Shown here: in pieces, positions 1 through 13,500 of the stretch
Position numbering within the stretch: position 1 is the stretch's first letter
How the letters are laid out: each line of letters opens with the position of its first letter
Assembly: GCF_040581485.1 (NCBI RefSeq)
Contig: NC_090133.1
Location: 8,308,001-8,372,000 of the forward strand
Direction: 5' to 3'
Origin: Linepithema humile
Lineage: Eukaryota > Arthropoda > Insecta > Hymenoptera > Formicidae
Length of the DNA stretch: 64,000 bases
The notes under the pieces: generated by a model
Database searches by the model: none
Told to the model about the DNA's origin: nothing
Seen by the model: the letters and a program-made list of their open reading frames with translations, nothing else
Position numbers and translations under genes: made by a program

Positions 1-1102
1 ATGTCTAAATCTCGCAAAATGTACTTTGCGATTATCAAAGAATAGTTGATAAAATACAATGTGATACAGAAAATTCGTACTTATTGGTAGGTTTTATAGG
101 ATAAAAAAATTACACCTCTCTTCATCATATTTGAAACTGAGTAATCTTACGCAGGAAGCTACAATGTGATTAACAGCGATCTCCCAGGAACATAAATCAG
201 AAACGATGTCTATTTGAATCGAGAAACACGACATCGTTCGCGTCCGGGGTGCATGCAATAGTCACATTAATAACCAACGATTTCTTTCGAGTTTCACTTG
301 TAACAATAACAGTATTACATAGAATACTGGAAGCACATTACATGTTTCATAAATAAAATCGCACAATTTCATTAATCTTGGAGGGATTGCAATTTCTGTG
401 ATTTTAATAAATTAATTGGGAGCTGTTACAATACTGTATATAAAATAATTGTATGGATATTTCTTAATGCAATGCATTGTGTGAACCAACAAAAATTCTA
501 AAATGTATTAAGTTTTCAACCAAGAAACACTTGCGTCAGAGACAGTAGCATTTAAAAATTTGCATCGGGCTTTCAGCGGCTCTTTGCGAATTCAAATCTC
601 TCTGTCGTCTCGAAATTCTCGTGCAGATCACAACGATGGAGAAATTACACAGTCGTCTCAGTTCTCGGTTCTGAATGGCGAAACAATTTGCTACTTCAGC
701 AGCCTCCCTCGACTGGCTGCCGGCTGGCTGGCGCTGGAAGACACTATTCTTTCGATCCGCGTGAACAATACCAGCCCATTAACAGATGCGATCTGCAGTC
801 GCTAATACTCGGTGCCGGGTGATCGCCCGCTCGCGATAACGAGCAACTAGGTCGACGGCCGCGTTCTCCTCGCTCAGCTGACGTGAAAAATCATTACGTC
901 TCCCACGACATGGTGGGGTTTTGGAGAACACGAAACGACGAGAAAAGGGGAACGCGAAGTGGTGCCGGGCGTTCGGCGCATGTGTTGCACACCACAGTAT
1001 CGCGGAAAATTGAAATCATTAAATATTAATGATTTAACGAGGCGCATTCAAGTTATTAATTATTGAGAGAAAAAGATTTTGTCAGTTTGCGAATAGAAAG
1101 CG
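1..1102. other. intergenic, no gene recognised
   Basis: AT-rich sequence up to about 540 and mixed composition after it. Only short open frames occur and none has convincing splice signals or a recognisable motif. I see no gene, tRNA or clear repeat here. Confidence 0.5.
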
Positions 1103-1622
1103 AAATATGATATTAAATGCAATAGCTTTTTTCAGCCCAGAGCCAGATGTTGGTTGCTCAGTAAAGAATAATTGACAAATGATTATATCAGACGTTTCGG
1201 CTCATTTATTTTGGCTTATTTATTGGACCGATAATTCAAATGTGTTCGACCGCTGAATCATATTGTTTGACTATCCATCTGGACCGTAACACACTGTCAT
1301 TTTATTTATTTTATAACTCGGACAGTTCAAGTAAGATTAGTTTTATAATTTATAACTCCGATAATCAGTTTAAGTTTGTGGACACTTATTGTAAACGGTT
1401 GAATTCGTTAACCGATGTGCGATAACCTTGCTGCGTATACTTATTTTTATTTTTATTTTATTACTCTCTCTAACGTCCAGTTGTCTTTATTAACTTTCAC
1501 TGAGGATGGCCAAAATAAATGAGCCGAAACGTCTGATATAACCATTTGTTAATTATTCTTTACCGAGCAACCAACACCTGGCTCTGGGCTGACAAAGCTA
1601 TTGTATTTAATATCATAATTTG
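1103..1622. mobile_element. foldback (MITE-like) element, about 112-bp inverted arms
   Basis: Positions 1103-1214 and 1510-1622 are near-perfect reverse complements. Both arms carry CAGCCCAGAGCCAG and GACGTTTCGGCTC with a few substitutions. The 295-bp centre has no open frame of note. The right arm is preceded by ACTGAGGATGG and contains GCCGAAACGT, a motif pair that recurs in the element at 34179-34414. No clear target-site duplication was seen, so the exact ends and superfamily are unsure. Confidence 0.75.
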
Positions 1623-2760
1623 TTTATTAAGAAAGCCCAAATAGACATATCTTTCATTGGTAATTAGATAGCAAAATTTATTCTAGATTGCATTTTAATT
1701 AAATCTTAAGCTGATAAACAGCAGGTAAACATAATTAAAATATACGACATTCGATTGAAAAATTTCGATATAGAAATTGTTTATCGCAATTGTTTATCGC
1801 TATGTTCTTTCAATTGCCGAACACGCTGTACAGAAAGCGAAAGAGAGAACAAACGAAGGGAAGGGCGGACGATAACAAAAACGCGAGTCACGACGATGCG
1901 GGAGAGAAGTGTGTGGGACGGGCGGGGGCGGGGGGGGGGCGGGGGGAGAACGATTTCAACCGGCGACGATAGAGCAACTTCGCATCGTAGGTCTTTTCCA
2001 TATATTCCGAAGTTTCTGCGCCCATTTCCTGTTCCCCGCTTCACTTTCCCGTTCTCTCGCAGCTTAGTCTCTTTGCCGCCCGCGACTCTATACAAACAAC
2101 CCGAAGAAAGAAACCGAATCTCGGCCCGTGCGGTCGGGTAAATAGCGCGAGACGGGGCCGGGGACCGCTCGCCGGTCCGCAGAGAGAAACCATCGGATCT
2201 CATTTATCCGCGTCTCTCCGAGATGCCGGGGGCCACACACCCGTGGCGGTAGTGTCGGCGGCCGCGCGTCTCCACCGTAACGAGAAATACGCGCGCGGGG
2301 GCTATGATCGAAGGTGTGTCGGCGATGGCGAGGCGTGTCGATGTGCACGCGTGTGTGAAAGAGAGGTCGGTGGACGCGATATATCAGCGGCCTCGGGATA
2401 AGTGAGAGCAACTGAAGGGCGGCGGTTAGTTAAGTAAAGGACAGGGCGGAAGCGGGTTGGGGGGGGGGGAGAAAAAAAACGACGGCGGCGGTCGATTGGG
2501 GGCTTTGAAGGAGGGATAGTCCGACTTTGATTAACCCTTTGACGCCGCTTCAATGTTCCGCCGGTCGCCCGTCGGGGATATATCCCGCGCGATGCGGTTC
2601 TATCCCTAATGGAAATGCTCTCTCGCGAGCGGATAAAGACAAATTCTGCCGTCCGCAGAGCCGATATCGTGGAATCAAGAGTGACGATAATTAATATCGA
2701 GATGTTAATCAGGCCGCCGAGTGGAGTTTCACGTGGAACTGACAACGGTCGTTTAATTAT
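1623..2760. other. GC/CpG-rich block, possible promoter or 5' UTR region
   Basis: From about 1900 to 2750 the sequence becomes strongly GC- and CpG-rich, with G runs at 1928-1947 and 2458-2469. Several overlapping open frames on both strands arise from low stop-codon density and have no recognisable domains. It could be the promoter or first noncoding exon of a gene outside the window, but nothing in the sequence proves this. Confidence 0.3.
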
Positions 2761-5700
2761 TATTATATTTTTTTAGAGGGATTTTTAGATTTCGCTCGAA
2801 AGCACGTCGATGCACCGGCATAATTTGTATTTTCGATTAAAAGCGCGACAAACAGCGCTGCCGCGTTATTCTACACGAGCCAAAAAAGACACGCGAGCGA
2901 TATTGTATTGTTTTTTTATTATTTTTTTTTTTTTTTATCAGTACACCATTGTGTGAGACGAGTCTTGATTGTTATAGCCGATTTGCGCACAGCGGGAGTT
3001 TCAACGCGTTGTCATTAAAACGCATACGCGTACAGAATATTAAATGAAAGACTATTGTACAAATCCTTTTTATCACCATTAAACATCGATATTGAGTATA
3101 TTCGAACGGCCGATATATCGCGATTTATTTTTTGCGAGAAATCTTTGATAATTTTCACCGTACCGCTCGTTATGATCGAAGATTCCTCGCAAAAAAAAAA
3201 AAAAAAAATCCATCGCAATCGTTTTGGCTATGCGCTCGATATCGGCGATTAATGACGTTCGATAAAAAGGCATTGACTTTTATAGAAAAGTCTTTCATTT
3301 AATACTCTGCGTGTGGAATTGCGCGTTTTAATGCCGATACATTGAAACTTTTGCGTCGCGCAAATTGGCTGTAACCATCAAGACTGGCTCGGGTTGATGC
3401 CGACAAAAAAAAAAGATAAAGCACGCCAATATTATTCTTTTTGACTTGTGTCAAACGACAGCGGTTATTTCACCGCTATAGCCGCTTTTTGCAAATTCTG
3501 TAACTTTTGAATTGTCGAATCTTTTTAATAAGTATTTTCGAAAAATAAACGATTAGACGAAATAATGATCAATTGCACGCCTTTTCAGGGCTTGAAATGC
3601 CGATGATAATTATCCTCGTAAACTGTAAAATGATGAAAAACCCGCTTTCGCTCATTATGCCATCAAGTGTTTAAGTTGCGCAAACGAACGACGCGCATTA
3701 TGCATTTACCTCGGCGTCGCGCTCGCGTTTCGTTTGTAAAGCTTTTCTCATTATTTCCGTCGCATTCGGAAAATAATCGGCGATTACGATGGACGATTTC
3801 TCGCAGATAATACGTTCGTATACATAGCTCTACGTAATGATGCGTTTTGCACACGGCACTTTATTAGCGCGAGTGCGCTGTAATATAAAACTAATTTGTG
3901 CACTTTATTTTACTGGTCGCGCTTACGTTAAAATAATGATTGAAACAAGTTAATTTTGTTAAATAATTGTTTAATACAATTTTATTAATCGTACGATTGT
4001 GAAACAAATATCGCACGCAAAAGTCGTGCGCGCTGGATAAATTGACTTTTGACGCATGTTGATTGCATCTGCAAAAATTAACCGAATGGAGGAGTCGACG
4101 AATGTGAATCGTAATTTATCGATCGCGCGTTATGGCGACAACGACAAATGGATACAATTTACCGATTCAACAACATTGAATCATTATGGATGAATTACGC
4201 ATTCAAAAAGTCGTAAATTCTGTTACTCCACTCTCGCCATTAATTTTCACGGAAAAGAGGGTGAGAATGCGCGCACATTGAAAACGTCGTTCTACGCGGA
4301 GAAAGCCATTTATGAGAACTTCTGCTTTAAGAATCAATCTTTATAACGATTCGAATAAATAACTCTTGCAGTTATTCTTCAAAAAGAAAAAAAAATAATT
4401 TGATATCTATTTGATATTTGAATAGACGGCACATCGCGACTGAATTTTATCAGAGTTTTAATATTTGATATTTTATCTCTATATTTATTTAGATTATTTA
4501 TTTAATTATATTTATTCAATTTTTTTATATGGATAAAATTTCTATACTCTGCAAAATATATTTCTCATTTCACGAATAAGAGAAAGCGTGTAACAAATAA
4601 AAATAGCGTGAGATCTAGTTTTAAAAATGCTACAGAGGTAGAATTCAAAAATTTTCTAACTTCCGTAATTGTTTTAAAATTTCTTTTTTTTTCTATCCTT
4701 TATGATATAAAATTTGTAATCGTATGATTGCAATGCAGAAGACCGCAAACTAGATAAACAATATAAAAAGATTGACATGACGCATATGAAACAAAATAAT
4801 TTTGTTTTTTTTTTTTATCATTGCGTTTTTTAAAAACATATATGATGCGAGGATTCATGTGTAACACCAGTGAAATACTGTTAGTTAAAAATAATTATCA
4901 TATTTCCATGCAAAAAGATCTAAATTTCAAATTTGAATTTTTTTTTCAATTTCCGTCCTTTTTCCACAATTTGTCAGACTTGCGCGCAATCTTGACAGCA
5001 ACAAAATGACTCATACATTTCGGAGTTGAATCACACAGATTGCATGCAAAAATTAATATCTCTCTCCCTCGCAAGTCGTCGCGGATCGATAAAGAGATGG
5101 GCGCGTAGTTGCAATATCTATCCGGCGGCACGTGTACGTAGATATACACGTAGATGTGTCCGGACTCGTAACAGTCCTGCGCGCACACGTATGTCCAAGG
5201 AGCCTCGGACAGTGCTACTGGCAGCACTGTGCTGATTTCTCGAGGGATATAACAGAACTTGCACCAGTACGTAATGTCAATCCGATCCGAGTCCTCCTAA
5301 TGCTTGTACCCGACAGCGACCCTACCTTCTCCGTGCCGCAGAATTGCAATCGTTTCCTTTAGCGGCCCGCGCAGATCCTTTCTCTCTCCCTTCGGGAACG
5401 GTTTGCCCGATGCGGCGCTTAGACGCGCGTTTTCGATAACGAACGGGGCGGAAAGTACCCGTTCGGTATTTTCGGGTGTAACGAAATAATAGCGGCCCGC
5501 CGAAACAAGGACAGTTCGCGCAAATACAATTAAAAGTTGGGAAGCCCGGCGGCCTGCGCGATTGCACTTATACGCGGGCGGACGCGCGCGACACGTGCAA
5601 TCTGCGGACCTAACGACTCCCGGGAACAGATCAAAGTTAACCGACCGGCAAGTCCGAGGAACGTATGCAACGATGTATGGCGAAAGCGACGGTCCGGACG

Positions 5701-8700
5701 TCGTTTTCTCACTTTAGTTTCGCAACTAATTCGTTATATTCGAGTTTGAATAGCGTAATCCGAAAATTCGGAGTTCCGTAATTGCCGCGCGGCATCTCCA
5801 AAGAGGATAACCGCCAGTCTTCATAAGCAACCCATCACAGAAATTATCGCCGCTAACGCGCCGCCGCCGCTCACTCGATATGATTGTTTTCCGAGTTTCG
5901 CAAAACGCGTGTGCATTAAGCGAGAAATATACGGCTGCCGGCCGACGTCGGCGAAAGAGCGAGGGAAAACGGACGAGTCTTCTCGTTGCGATTTTCACGC
6001 GAAAGTTGGCTTAATTGCGAGCGATATATATTGTTCAAATTAGACTCGCAGTGAGATTTTTTCACGCGAGGGAGAAACTCACAATCCTCGAAGACTTTCT
6101 GCGCTCTAACCCTGCCAGCGTGCTTTCAATCCTCTTAAAGTACGCGGTACTTAAGCGCCGTCTTCGCGCCTCTTCCTTTCTTTCTTTGCTTTGAAGAGCG
6201 ATTCGCGTATTTCTGCAGTGAAAAGGATTACAGAATGTGTATGATACAAATACTTCAATTAACGCTGACATATTATACATATTTACAAGATTAATAAAAA
6301 AATCGACTCCTTTTTTTTTGCTTTATTGTATAAATAATAAAGTTACTTGATTCTACATAATTGATAAGTATATAACATTTATCTCTCTCTGAAGAGAAAA
6401 GAAGATTTTTAGATCATATAATGCTCTGCTCTCGTCCATTTAGCTGCGATCGCTACTGTTTGGTCAACAGAGCGACTTTGCCCGAAGCAATTATCTCGTA
6501 TCGAGCGATCGTCCTCGCTAACATATTTAACCTGCCAACTTTTTCGTCAACACGGTTATTTTCCTTGAGTCAATTATCTCGGACGGAGATTGTTTTCAAT
6601 AGGATCAGAGTATCGATATATAAGACGAAGAAAAACACAGAAAACTTTAGATCAGAAAAATCCAATATTGTCTTACTTGCATCTGCAGCCATGTTGGCAG
6701 GGAAAAGGCCGAGTAAGAATATCGCCGTCGCGGAAAATATCGAAGAGATAAATCAGTGGACTCTTATCGAGTGCAAAATTCTCGCTTTAAGTCGGCAAAT
6801 TGAGCTCGGTGCTCATTAATAAACTCGAGCGTGAGCCAATTATATTGACATCTTTCGAACGCTTGAGTATACAGCAAAGATATCTTCGTACAAGTGGGAC
6901 AGAGATTGCAGGCTAAAGTTATTGATTTTTTGTAATTATCGATTCCAAAATACATTCCAGATTCGTTTCCATTCCGTCATTTGCGCGCATCGTTGACTGT
7001 TTCGTAAATACAAGATGAGCAGCAGCAAGTCCATTTGTTTCTGACAGACGAGTGTAGGAAAGCTTCAAAAACTTTGCTGACTGGATTTCGCGATTGACAA
7101 TCCCGCGAAACGAGCAGAATTGTCAAGCGTAAAATTCGCTCGGACAGCGACGAGAGGGAGGCAGAAAGACTAGTGTGGGATAGGATCGGCCGGAAATGGC
7201 GGATGTCACGGTTGCCCGAGCTCCGAACGACATGTTGGTAATCGAGAGAGTATTCAAATGCTCGGCCGATATACGTGACTGTCCTCCGGAAGCATACTCG
7301 ACAATGTAAAGCACCTAATGGCGTTTTGGATAACACAAAGTTCGCCGTGTGATTCGTGCGTTTCGCTTTGTCCAACTTAGAGTTAAATGCCCGGACACGA
7401 ATCATTTAACAAACGTAGAGATGTTGCATGGATGTTAATAACAACAATGATCCTCTCTCAGCATGGCAGGACTATTTACTCGCGCTTGTATTTCAAATAC
7501 CAGTCACGTCCGGACTTATTAATGGGGATGAAAATCGGTTTGCCCCATTTAATTTATGTTTAATGACAAAATAGTATGCACGCATCTGCGCAAAATTGTT
7601 ATTAATTTCAAGCATTCTATTACGTGCAAAATCAAATAATGTACATACATAATTGTATATACAATATTTTATAGAAGAATATTTTATTAAGCGATATTAA
7701 AATTTTAATAAAAAGAAATTTTTTTAAATGGTCTACAAAAAAGTTTTAGTTTACCAAATAGATAATTGAAACTTTTCATAATAGTTGTATAATAATAATT
7801 TATTATTAATATATTAATATATATTATATATATTAGCCTCAATATATTACAATATTGAACTTTAAAAATTTGCAATGAAATACAAACGAGAATTCAAGAG
7901 TAGCTTTGAGTTTGTGTGGAAGCATAATTTTATTGTCGATTGATGAAAAGCAAGCAGAAAAGTTTATCATTAGTTTTCGATTAAATGTAATTTAACTTGC
8001 TCTCACGCACGGCTCGCACTCGCGTAATTTAATCTCTTTGATGTTCGCGTTTGACTTAACTTGCAAAATTCGGTTCAGCCCGAGGGTAAAATTACAGATT
8101 CAATCGAGACAGTTATCAGTGAACCCCTTGACAGCGTGTTGCGCCAAAATGATGCTAATCATCTTTACTATATCGACTAATTAAGCATTAACGGAAGTAC
8201 TTAATAGTTAAATGTAATTTGACTGTTAAATAAGCGATTTATCAGCCTCGATATATAATGATTGCGAGACAAAAGATAAATTTTCGTATTTTGAAAGATA
8301 AACTTCTTATCTCTTATGTAATCGTGAATCAGCGAATAATATTGAATACAAATCTTAATTGCTTTCGACATCGTGCGGTCGATGTTCCATGAAAATGCGC
8401 ACAGTGCCGTATACAAACAGCTAATCTAGAAAATCCATCGATAGAAACCGTAAATCACGGGCCTCCAGCGTTTCGCATTATATGTGACACGTTCCAATAA
8501 TCGCGAATTGCCTCGAAACGTAATATACCGCGACTCCCGACAATAAAATTCCTTTTTGTCGTCTGCGATAGACCATAAACGTGGACTTCAACGTGACGAG
8601 AGGGTCCTCCCGCAGGAACCGGCGCGGATATAGCATGAGATAAATTTCTCGCGCCGCTGCGTGATCTATTCGCGAAAATAGATCGCGAGGTCGGTCGAGT

Positions 8701-9370
8701 AGACTGATCGAATCGAATTAAATCGCGCGCGTCGAGCAGACTGTTCTGCGGAAATTATTCGACATTTTAAAAGTTAAATATTGAAAGGGTATTTTTGAAA
8801 TTTTATCGACAAACATCGAGTGCGTAATTTTGCATTCCAAATTATTTCTACATCCATTTGTTCTTCTTTTCAGACATTTATCCAATTGCTGTAACGAGAA
8901 TTAAACTTGATATTACATTCGTACGATACCATTAATTTTAATGTATAAATCTTGCGGATAAAAAATGTAGCTCCCACCCTCTTTTACGACTCTTGCGTGT
9001 GATCGACATTTGCATCTGTTTGTCGTGGGGATCTCCATCAATTAGACAACGCTTGCCGCATGCGAGATCAATGATAATTCGTGAATTATCGCGAACGTCG
9101 CGGTAACGAGCCAAGCTTTAAGTTTCACACAGATCGACCGATCAATTTTAACGAGCGCGAGATTGCGCGACAACCGATCCGGGACAAAGTGAGAACTCAA
9201 TCGAGTAATCGGTATAATAATTTTATTTGCGTCAAAATTTTGAAACAGTTTCGTTTCAACGAAAAATCTATCTTAATATATTAAATATTCAGAAGAATAT
9301 ACCAATTAAATTTGAGGTAACGAGATTTAGCTTGTCGTCGAGTTAAAACGAGAATCTGATTATCCGATTC
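2761..9370. other. intergenic, no gene recognised
   Basis: Alternating AT-rich and moderately GC-rich sequence with homopolymer runs (for example poly-A near 3190). The longest open frame, 6421-6819 plus (132 codons), has no recognisable domain, no start context and no adjoining spliced exons, so it was not called. An AT-dinucleotide tract lies near 7800-7840. No RNA gene seen. Confidence 0.45.
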
Positions 9371-9420
9371 TATCTAGCATTTTTATGATACAGACGATAA
9401 AGACGACGAGGAATACACGA

Positions 9421-9785
9421 GAAGCGAATGTTTATATTTAAAAATCATTGTTACTATTGTAAGAAATCTTGGATGAGATAATTCAGTTCGTCGCGGATTA
9501 AGCGCTAAAGTTTATAAAAGTCACTTTTATGAAATAAACAACATTAATCAATGCGAGAAATGCAGGAAACGCGAACATTTGTATTTAAAAATCGTTAATG
9601 TTACTAAAAGAAATCTGGGGCGAGACAATTTTAATTCCTCGCGAATTAAGCGCGACGGTTCATCGAAGTCTGACGATTCAATTTCGTCTGGTTGTCATTT
9701 TACGCCATAAACGATAGCGATCGACGCGAGGAGTGTGCACGAGACGCGAACAAACGTCGGGGAAATCATTGAAATTACTATACTG
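9421..9785. repeat. diverged tandem direct repeat, period about 145-180 bp
   Basis: A block around 9421-9515 (gaagcgaatgtttatattta, then an aagaaatct and gcggattaagcgc core) recurs in diverged form at about 9563-9660. A weaker partial copy lies at about 9738-9785. Copies differ by many substitutions and small indels, so the repeat is old. Function unknown. Confidence 0.5.
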
Positions 9786-10508
9786 ATTAGATCCGCTATA
9801 CGTGGCACGCGTGCGTGCACGCCACGGCGGCGTGTACGAAAGGGGTATATTAAATCCACCGCGCGCTAAACCCTGCCTTTTATGCCCTCGTTCCGTAAAT
9901 GTCCGTGTATATCTTTATCGTGGGCTGTGCAGGCAGCGCGAGTGGCTTGTAAAAAAGAACGAGGACGTGAAATATTTCATTCTGACGAGCGCGAGAGAGT
10001 CCGACCGACGTTCCATTAGTGCCCCCTCGTTCAGCAAACTCATCATTATCGCGGATGTAACGGGTAGGTAGGTACACATCTGCCAGGCCATCCCCGTCCC
10101 TCTTTTATTTCTCCCTTTTTTTTTTTTTGCCAAGAGTGCGCGCCATTCTATCTCTGCCATTATGCGAAAAAAGAAAAATATTAGACACGGCTGTATTTGC
10201 ATTTGGAGCTATTTTGGGAAATTTTAAGGGGCGAATCTCTGTGCGGGCAGGATGAAGACGTTGGCCGAGGTGAATCGACTTCAGGCAGAGCGAGTCGCAT
10301 GCGCCGCTGAGGAAGACCCGTTTCAGCTTGCATCGATCATGGCGCAAAACTCGGAAGCAGTCCGCATTTAAGGCACCTCATTCTTTATCCATACTTCGCC
10401 GAGTCACGCACAACGCTCGGATCGGAAGCGTCTCGTACGATTGTGAGTCTTTTGACATTTTTATAGATTTCGCCGTATTAATGTCGCACGCATGTGCATG
10501 CACGTTCG

Positions 10509-10548
<40 letters not shown>

Positions 10549-13500
10549 CTGCGATTACTGCTACGAGATAAGATAGCAGCGTTTTATGTCCCGCGGGATT
10601 GTTAAACAGATTTACGGCCAATTTCACATGAGCTACTGTTTAATTCTTTGGATATCGTAATTAACTATCTATATATATAAATTCACTAAACGCGCCGTTT
10701 TTCACGCCGGCTTGCCAAAAATAACGCGCAATTCAGCGACTATTATCGGCAAATTGCGCGATTTATCGGCGAATTTGAATAGAGAATTGCATTGTCGGCG
10801 AATACCGCCAATCCGCGCCGAGTTTATCACTTAGATTATTCAGGTGCGAATTACTCTCGCTATTGCACTTAACTAATTGGTTCATTAAATTGTACGTTAC
10901 ATTTTAATCAGAGTGATATCACGCGCTGTCCGCATTCAAATAATATATATGACCGTCTCGTCGCGTGGCCACTGCGCAAATCCGTATTTACTGCGAATCG
11001 CGAGATAATTCATTCAGCTGACCCTTTAATCACAGTAATGAATATCGTCCCGAAGAAGAGGCGAAAAATCGTCCGACTCGTAACCGGTGTTTTACGACCG
11101 AAAAACCGTTTTTCAAAGTACTTTGCGGAGAAGTTCCTAATTGCAACTGATGTGGTGAGCACGAGGGGGAGGGGGGGAGGGGGGAGGTGGAAAAGAGGGA
11201 ATAAAGATCTAAGCCTCGTAATTGGCGTTTGATCACCGACTTATGAGAGCGGTCTACGCCAAACTGTCGCCGCCTCATAATCAATCAAACCGCCGTGATT
11301 AATAGTCGAAGGATAATGAAAAATGATCGACCTAAAGCACGGGCCTGTATTCACTTGCCTCGAATCGATTTAATCATTTTCGACGTTATCGCTAATGATC
11401 GCCATCGTTCGACTGCGATGCGACTGAATGAAAGTAATTGTCGGAATATTGTACGCTGAGTATCGCGAAAACTACTGCAAGGCGCACCTCCTAAGGTCGC
11501 GCCATTATGATAAACGTGTAACTTTCGTAATTTATCTTTTTGATGGCATTAATTGAATGGAGATAAAAGCCCGAAGGGAAAGCCTGAATTATGTATAATG
11601 CCGTGTTCCACACTGAATTAAAGTACTCGCGCTGCGCGCTTGCAGCCTTCTAATTGTTTCATTCACGGACGGTTCTTAATTCGCCAAACGTGCTCGAACG
11701 CGTTTGCAGCGTTCTCTGATCCAGTATTTAATTCAGGTGTCACCTGTGTGCTTAAGCACGTGCGCTTAAGGCTCACACGCCGCACCGCATCGCAGCGCTG
11801 CGAGTTAAATCAAACAACGCTGCAAATTGCAAATGGGAACTAATTGCTTTCGCGCTTTACTTACAACCGCAGTAACGTTTTAACAAGCTCCGACGCGGAG
11901 CGCCGGCAGCATCGAGGGCTCCCAACCTCTCGCAACGGGGGGAGGGAATTTAATGCGCATAAAGGACACAAGAGCGCAACACAGAGAATTTCCAATTAGT
12001 ATCGCTGACAAAAGTGAAACCCAATGATGCGCGCACGCGCAGCACGTCGATTGCATAATAACGAGAGAAAATCGGTAATTAGATTGCAAAGAGGATTGCG
12101 GCGACGCGCGCAAGCGCGCCCGCGCGACATTTCCCGTCGTCGTCCCGCAGTCACATAATTATTTTAATGCACATAATTTGCGGGAGACGCAAAAGCGCGT
12201 GTGTAACGCTTTGAATAACTACGTATGATCAAAGCGCGTTCGCGCAGAATTTTCGTCGATATGAGAGCTGTTTAATTTTGTATTGCGCTTTTTACGTTTA
12301 TTATGTGTACATTGCTCGTACACATTGTACATAACAGAAATTTAAACGGGTCGGTTGATATTATTCTTGATATCTCGACGCCGTTTGGCAGTTTTTCGCT
12401 ATTAACTGTCGATTTCATAAGAAAAATTAAACTTGCTTTATAATTGTTATTTGTTTTTTGTTTTTTTTTTTTTATTATTAATATTGCGAGTATTTTACAA
12501 AAGCAACAAATTAATTAATCACGTTTGAGAAATATAATATGTAGATTTTTCTCATCTAAAAAATAATTGTATTTTTTGCTCTCGTATGAGTTTATTTCTG
12601 AGCTAACGAACCTCTCGAATGTCTATAAAACGGTGCGTGAGAGGATGGTCGCTTATTGCCTCATTAAAGAGTTTGAGGATCCCATAAAGAGTTAAATTTT
12701 ATGATACTGTAGGAAGGCAGCATGTTAAAAGTCTATCTCGTACTCGTGCGTCCCGTTGATTCGTTATACTACGAGCTCACAAAGCCATTTTATAAACTGT
12801 CTTTTTCAATACGCAGAATCACACGTCGATCTTATCGAGCGTGTCGTTGAAACATAAGCGAAGTGAAATCACTTCGCAGAGATGATCTTGCGCTGCCGAC
12901 TGAAGCGTTTAACGTTTTTTTATTTTTATCCGACATGGACGGGCATTCGAAACGAGCGATGCGACTAACGAGAGATCCTTCGATTTATCTCCGCAGAGAC
13001 AATTTTCATCGCGAAAAACACCACCCCAGTGCTCGGCAGGATGTTGTCCCACCCTTCGCCCTCGCTTCCGCTTCGATCCACCCCACTTTTCTATCCTCTT
13101 AACAATTTTACAATGTAAAACGCGCGACGAGTTGCGGTAAAGTCGCGGATTCGTGGCGAAGGGTCGTCCCTCGAGAGGTGCGTCGCTGAAGCGGAGGATA
13201 CATCGCATTATGCGAAGCATCGGCGCTTCCATGACGCCACGAGGTTGTTTGCGGAACGATGTTTGTCCGCGTGTGTGCGCGTACGTCAGCGTACGTCGGT
13301 GTGTTTACCTTGATGATACAATTGTATGTACAGTGTCGGGGGCTCTGTTCGTTCCCGGCGCAGGCACGGCACTCGGCGCTGGATGCTAGCGTTCATAGGC
13401 CGCGCGCAGGGTATCTATGTTTGTCCATCCTAGGATATGCGTTCGCGCTACGTCCGATTTACCGATGGAATTACTAAGGAGCTCCCGGTGACGGACTCCC

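Noticed and set aside
1755..2745. Overlapping open frames of 107-147 codons on both strands
   Set aside because: They lie in GC-rich DNA with few stop codons, have low-complexity R/S/P-rich translations and no domain or splice support.
6421..6819. 132-codon plus-strand open frame
   Set aside because: No recognisable motif, no repeated structure, no splice partners; length is possible by chance in this composition.
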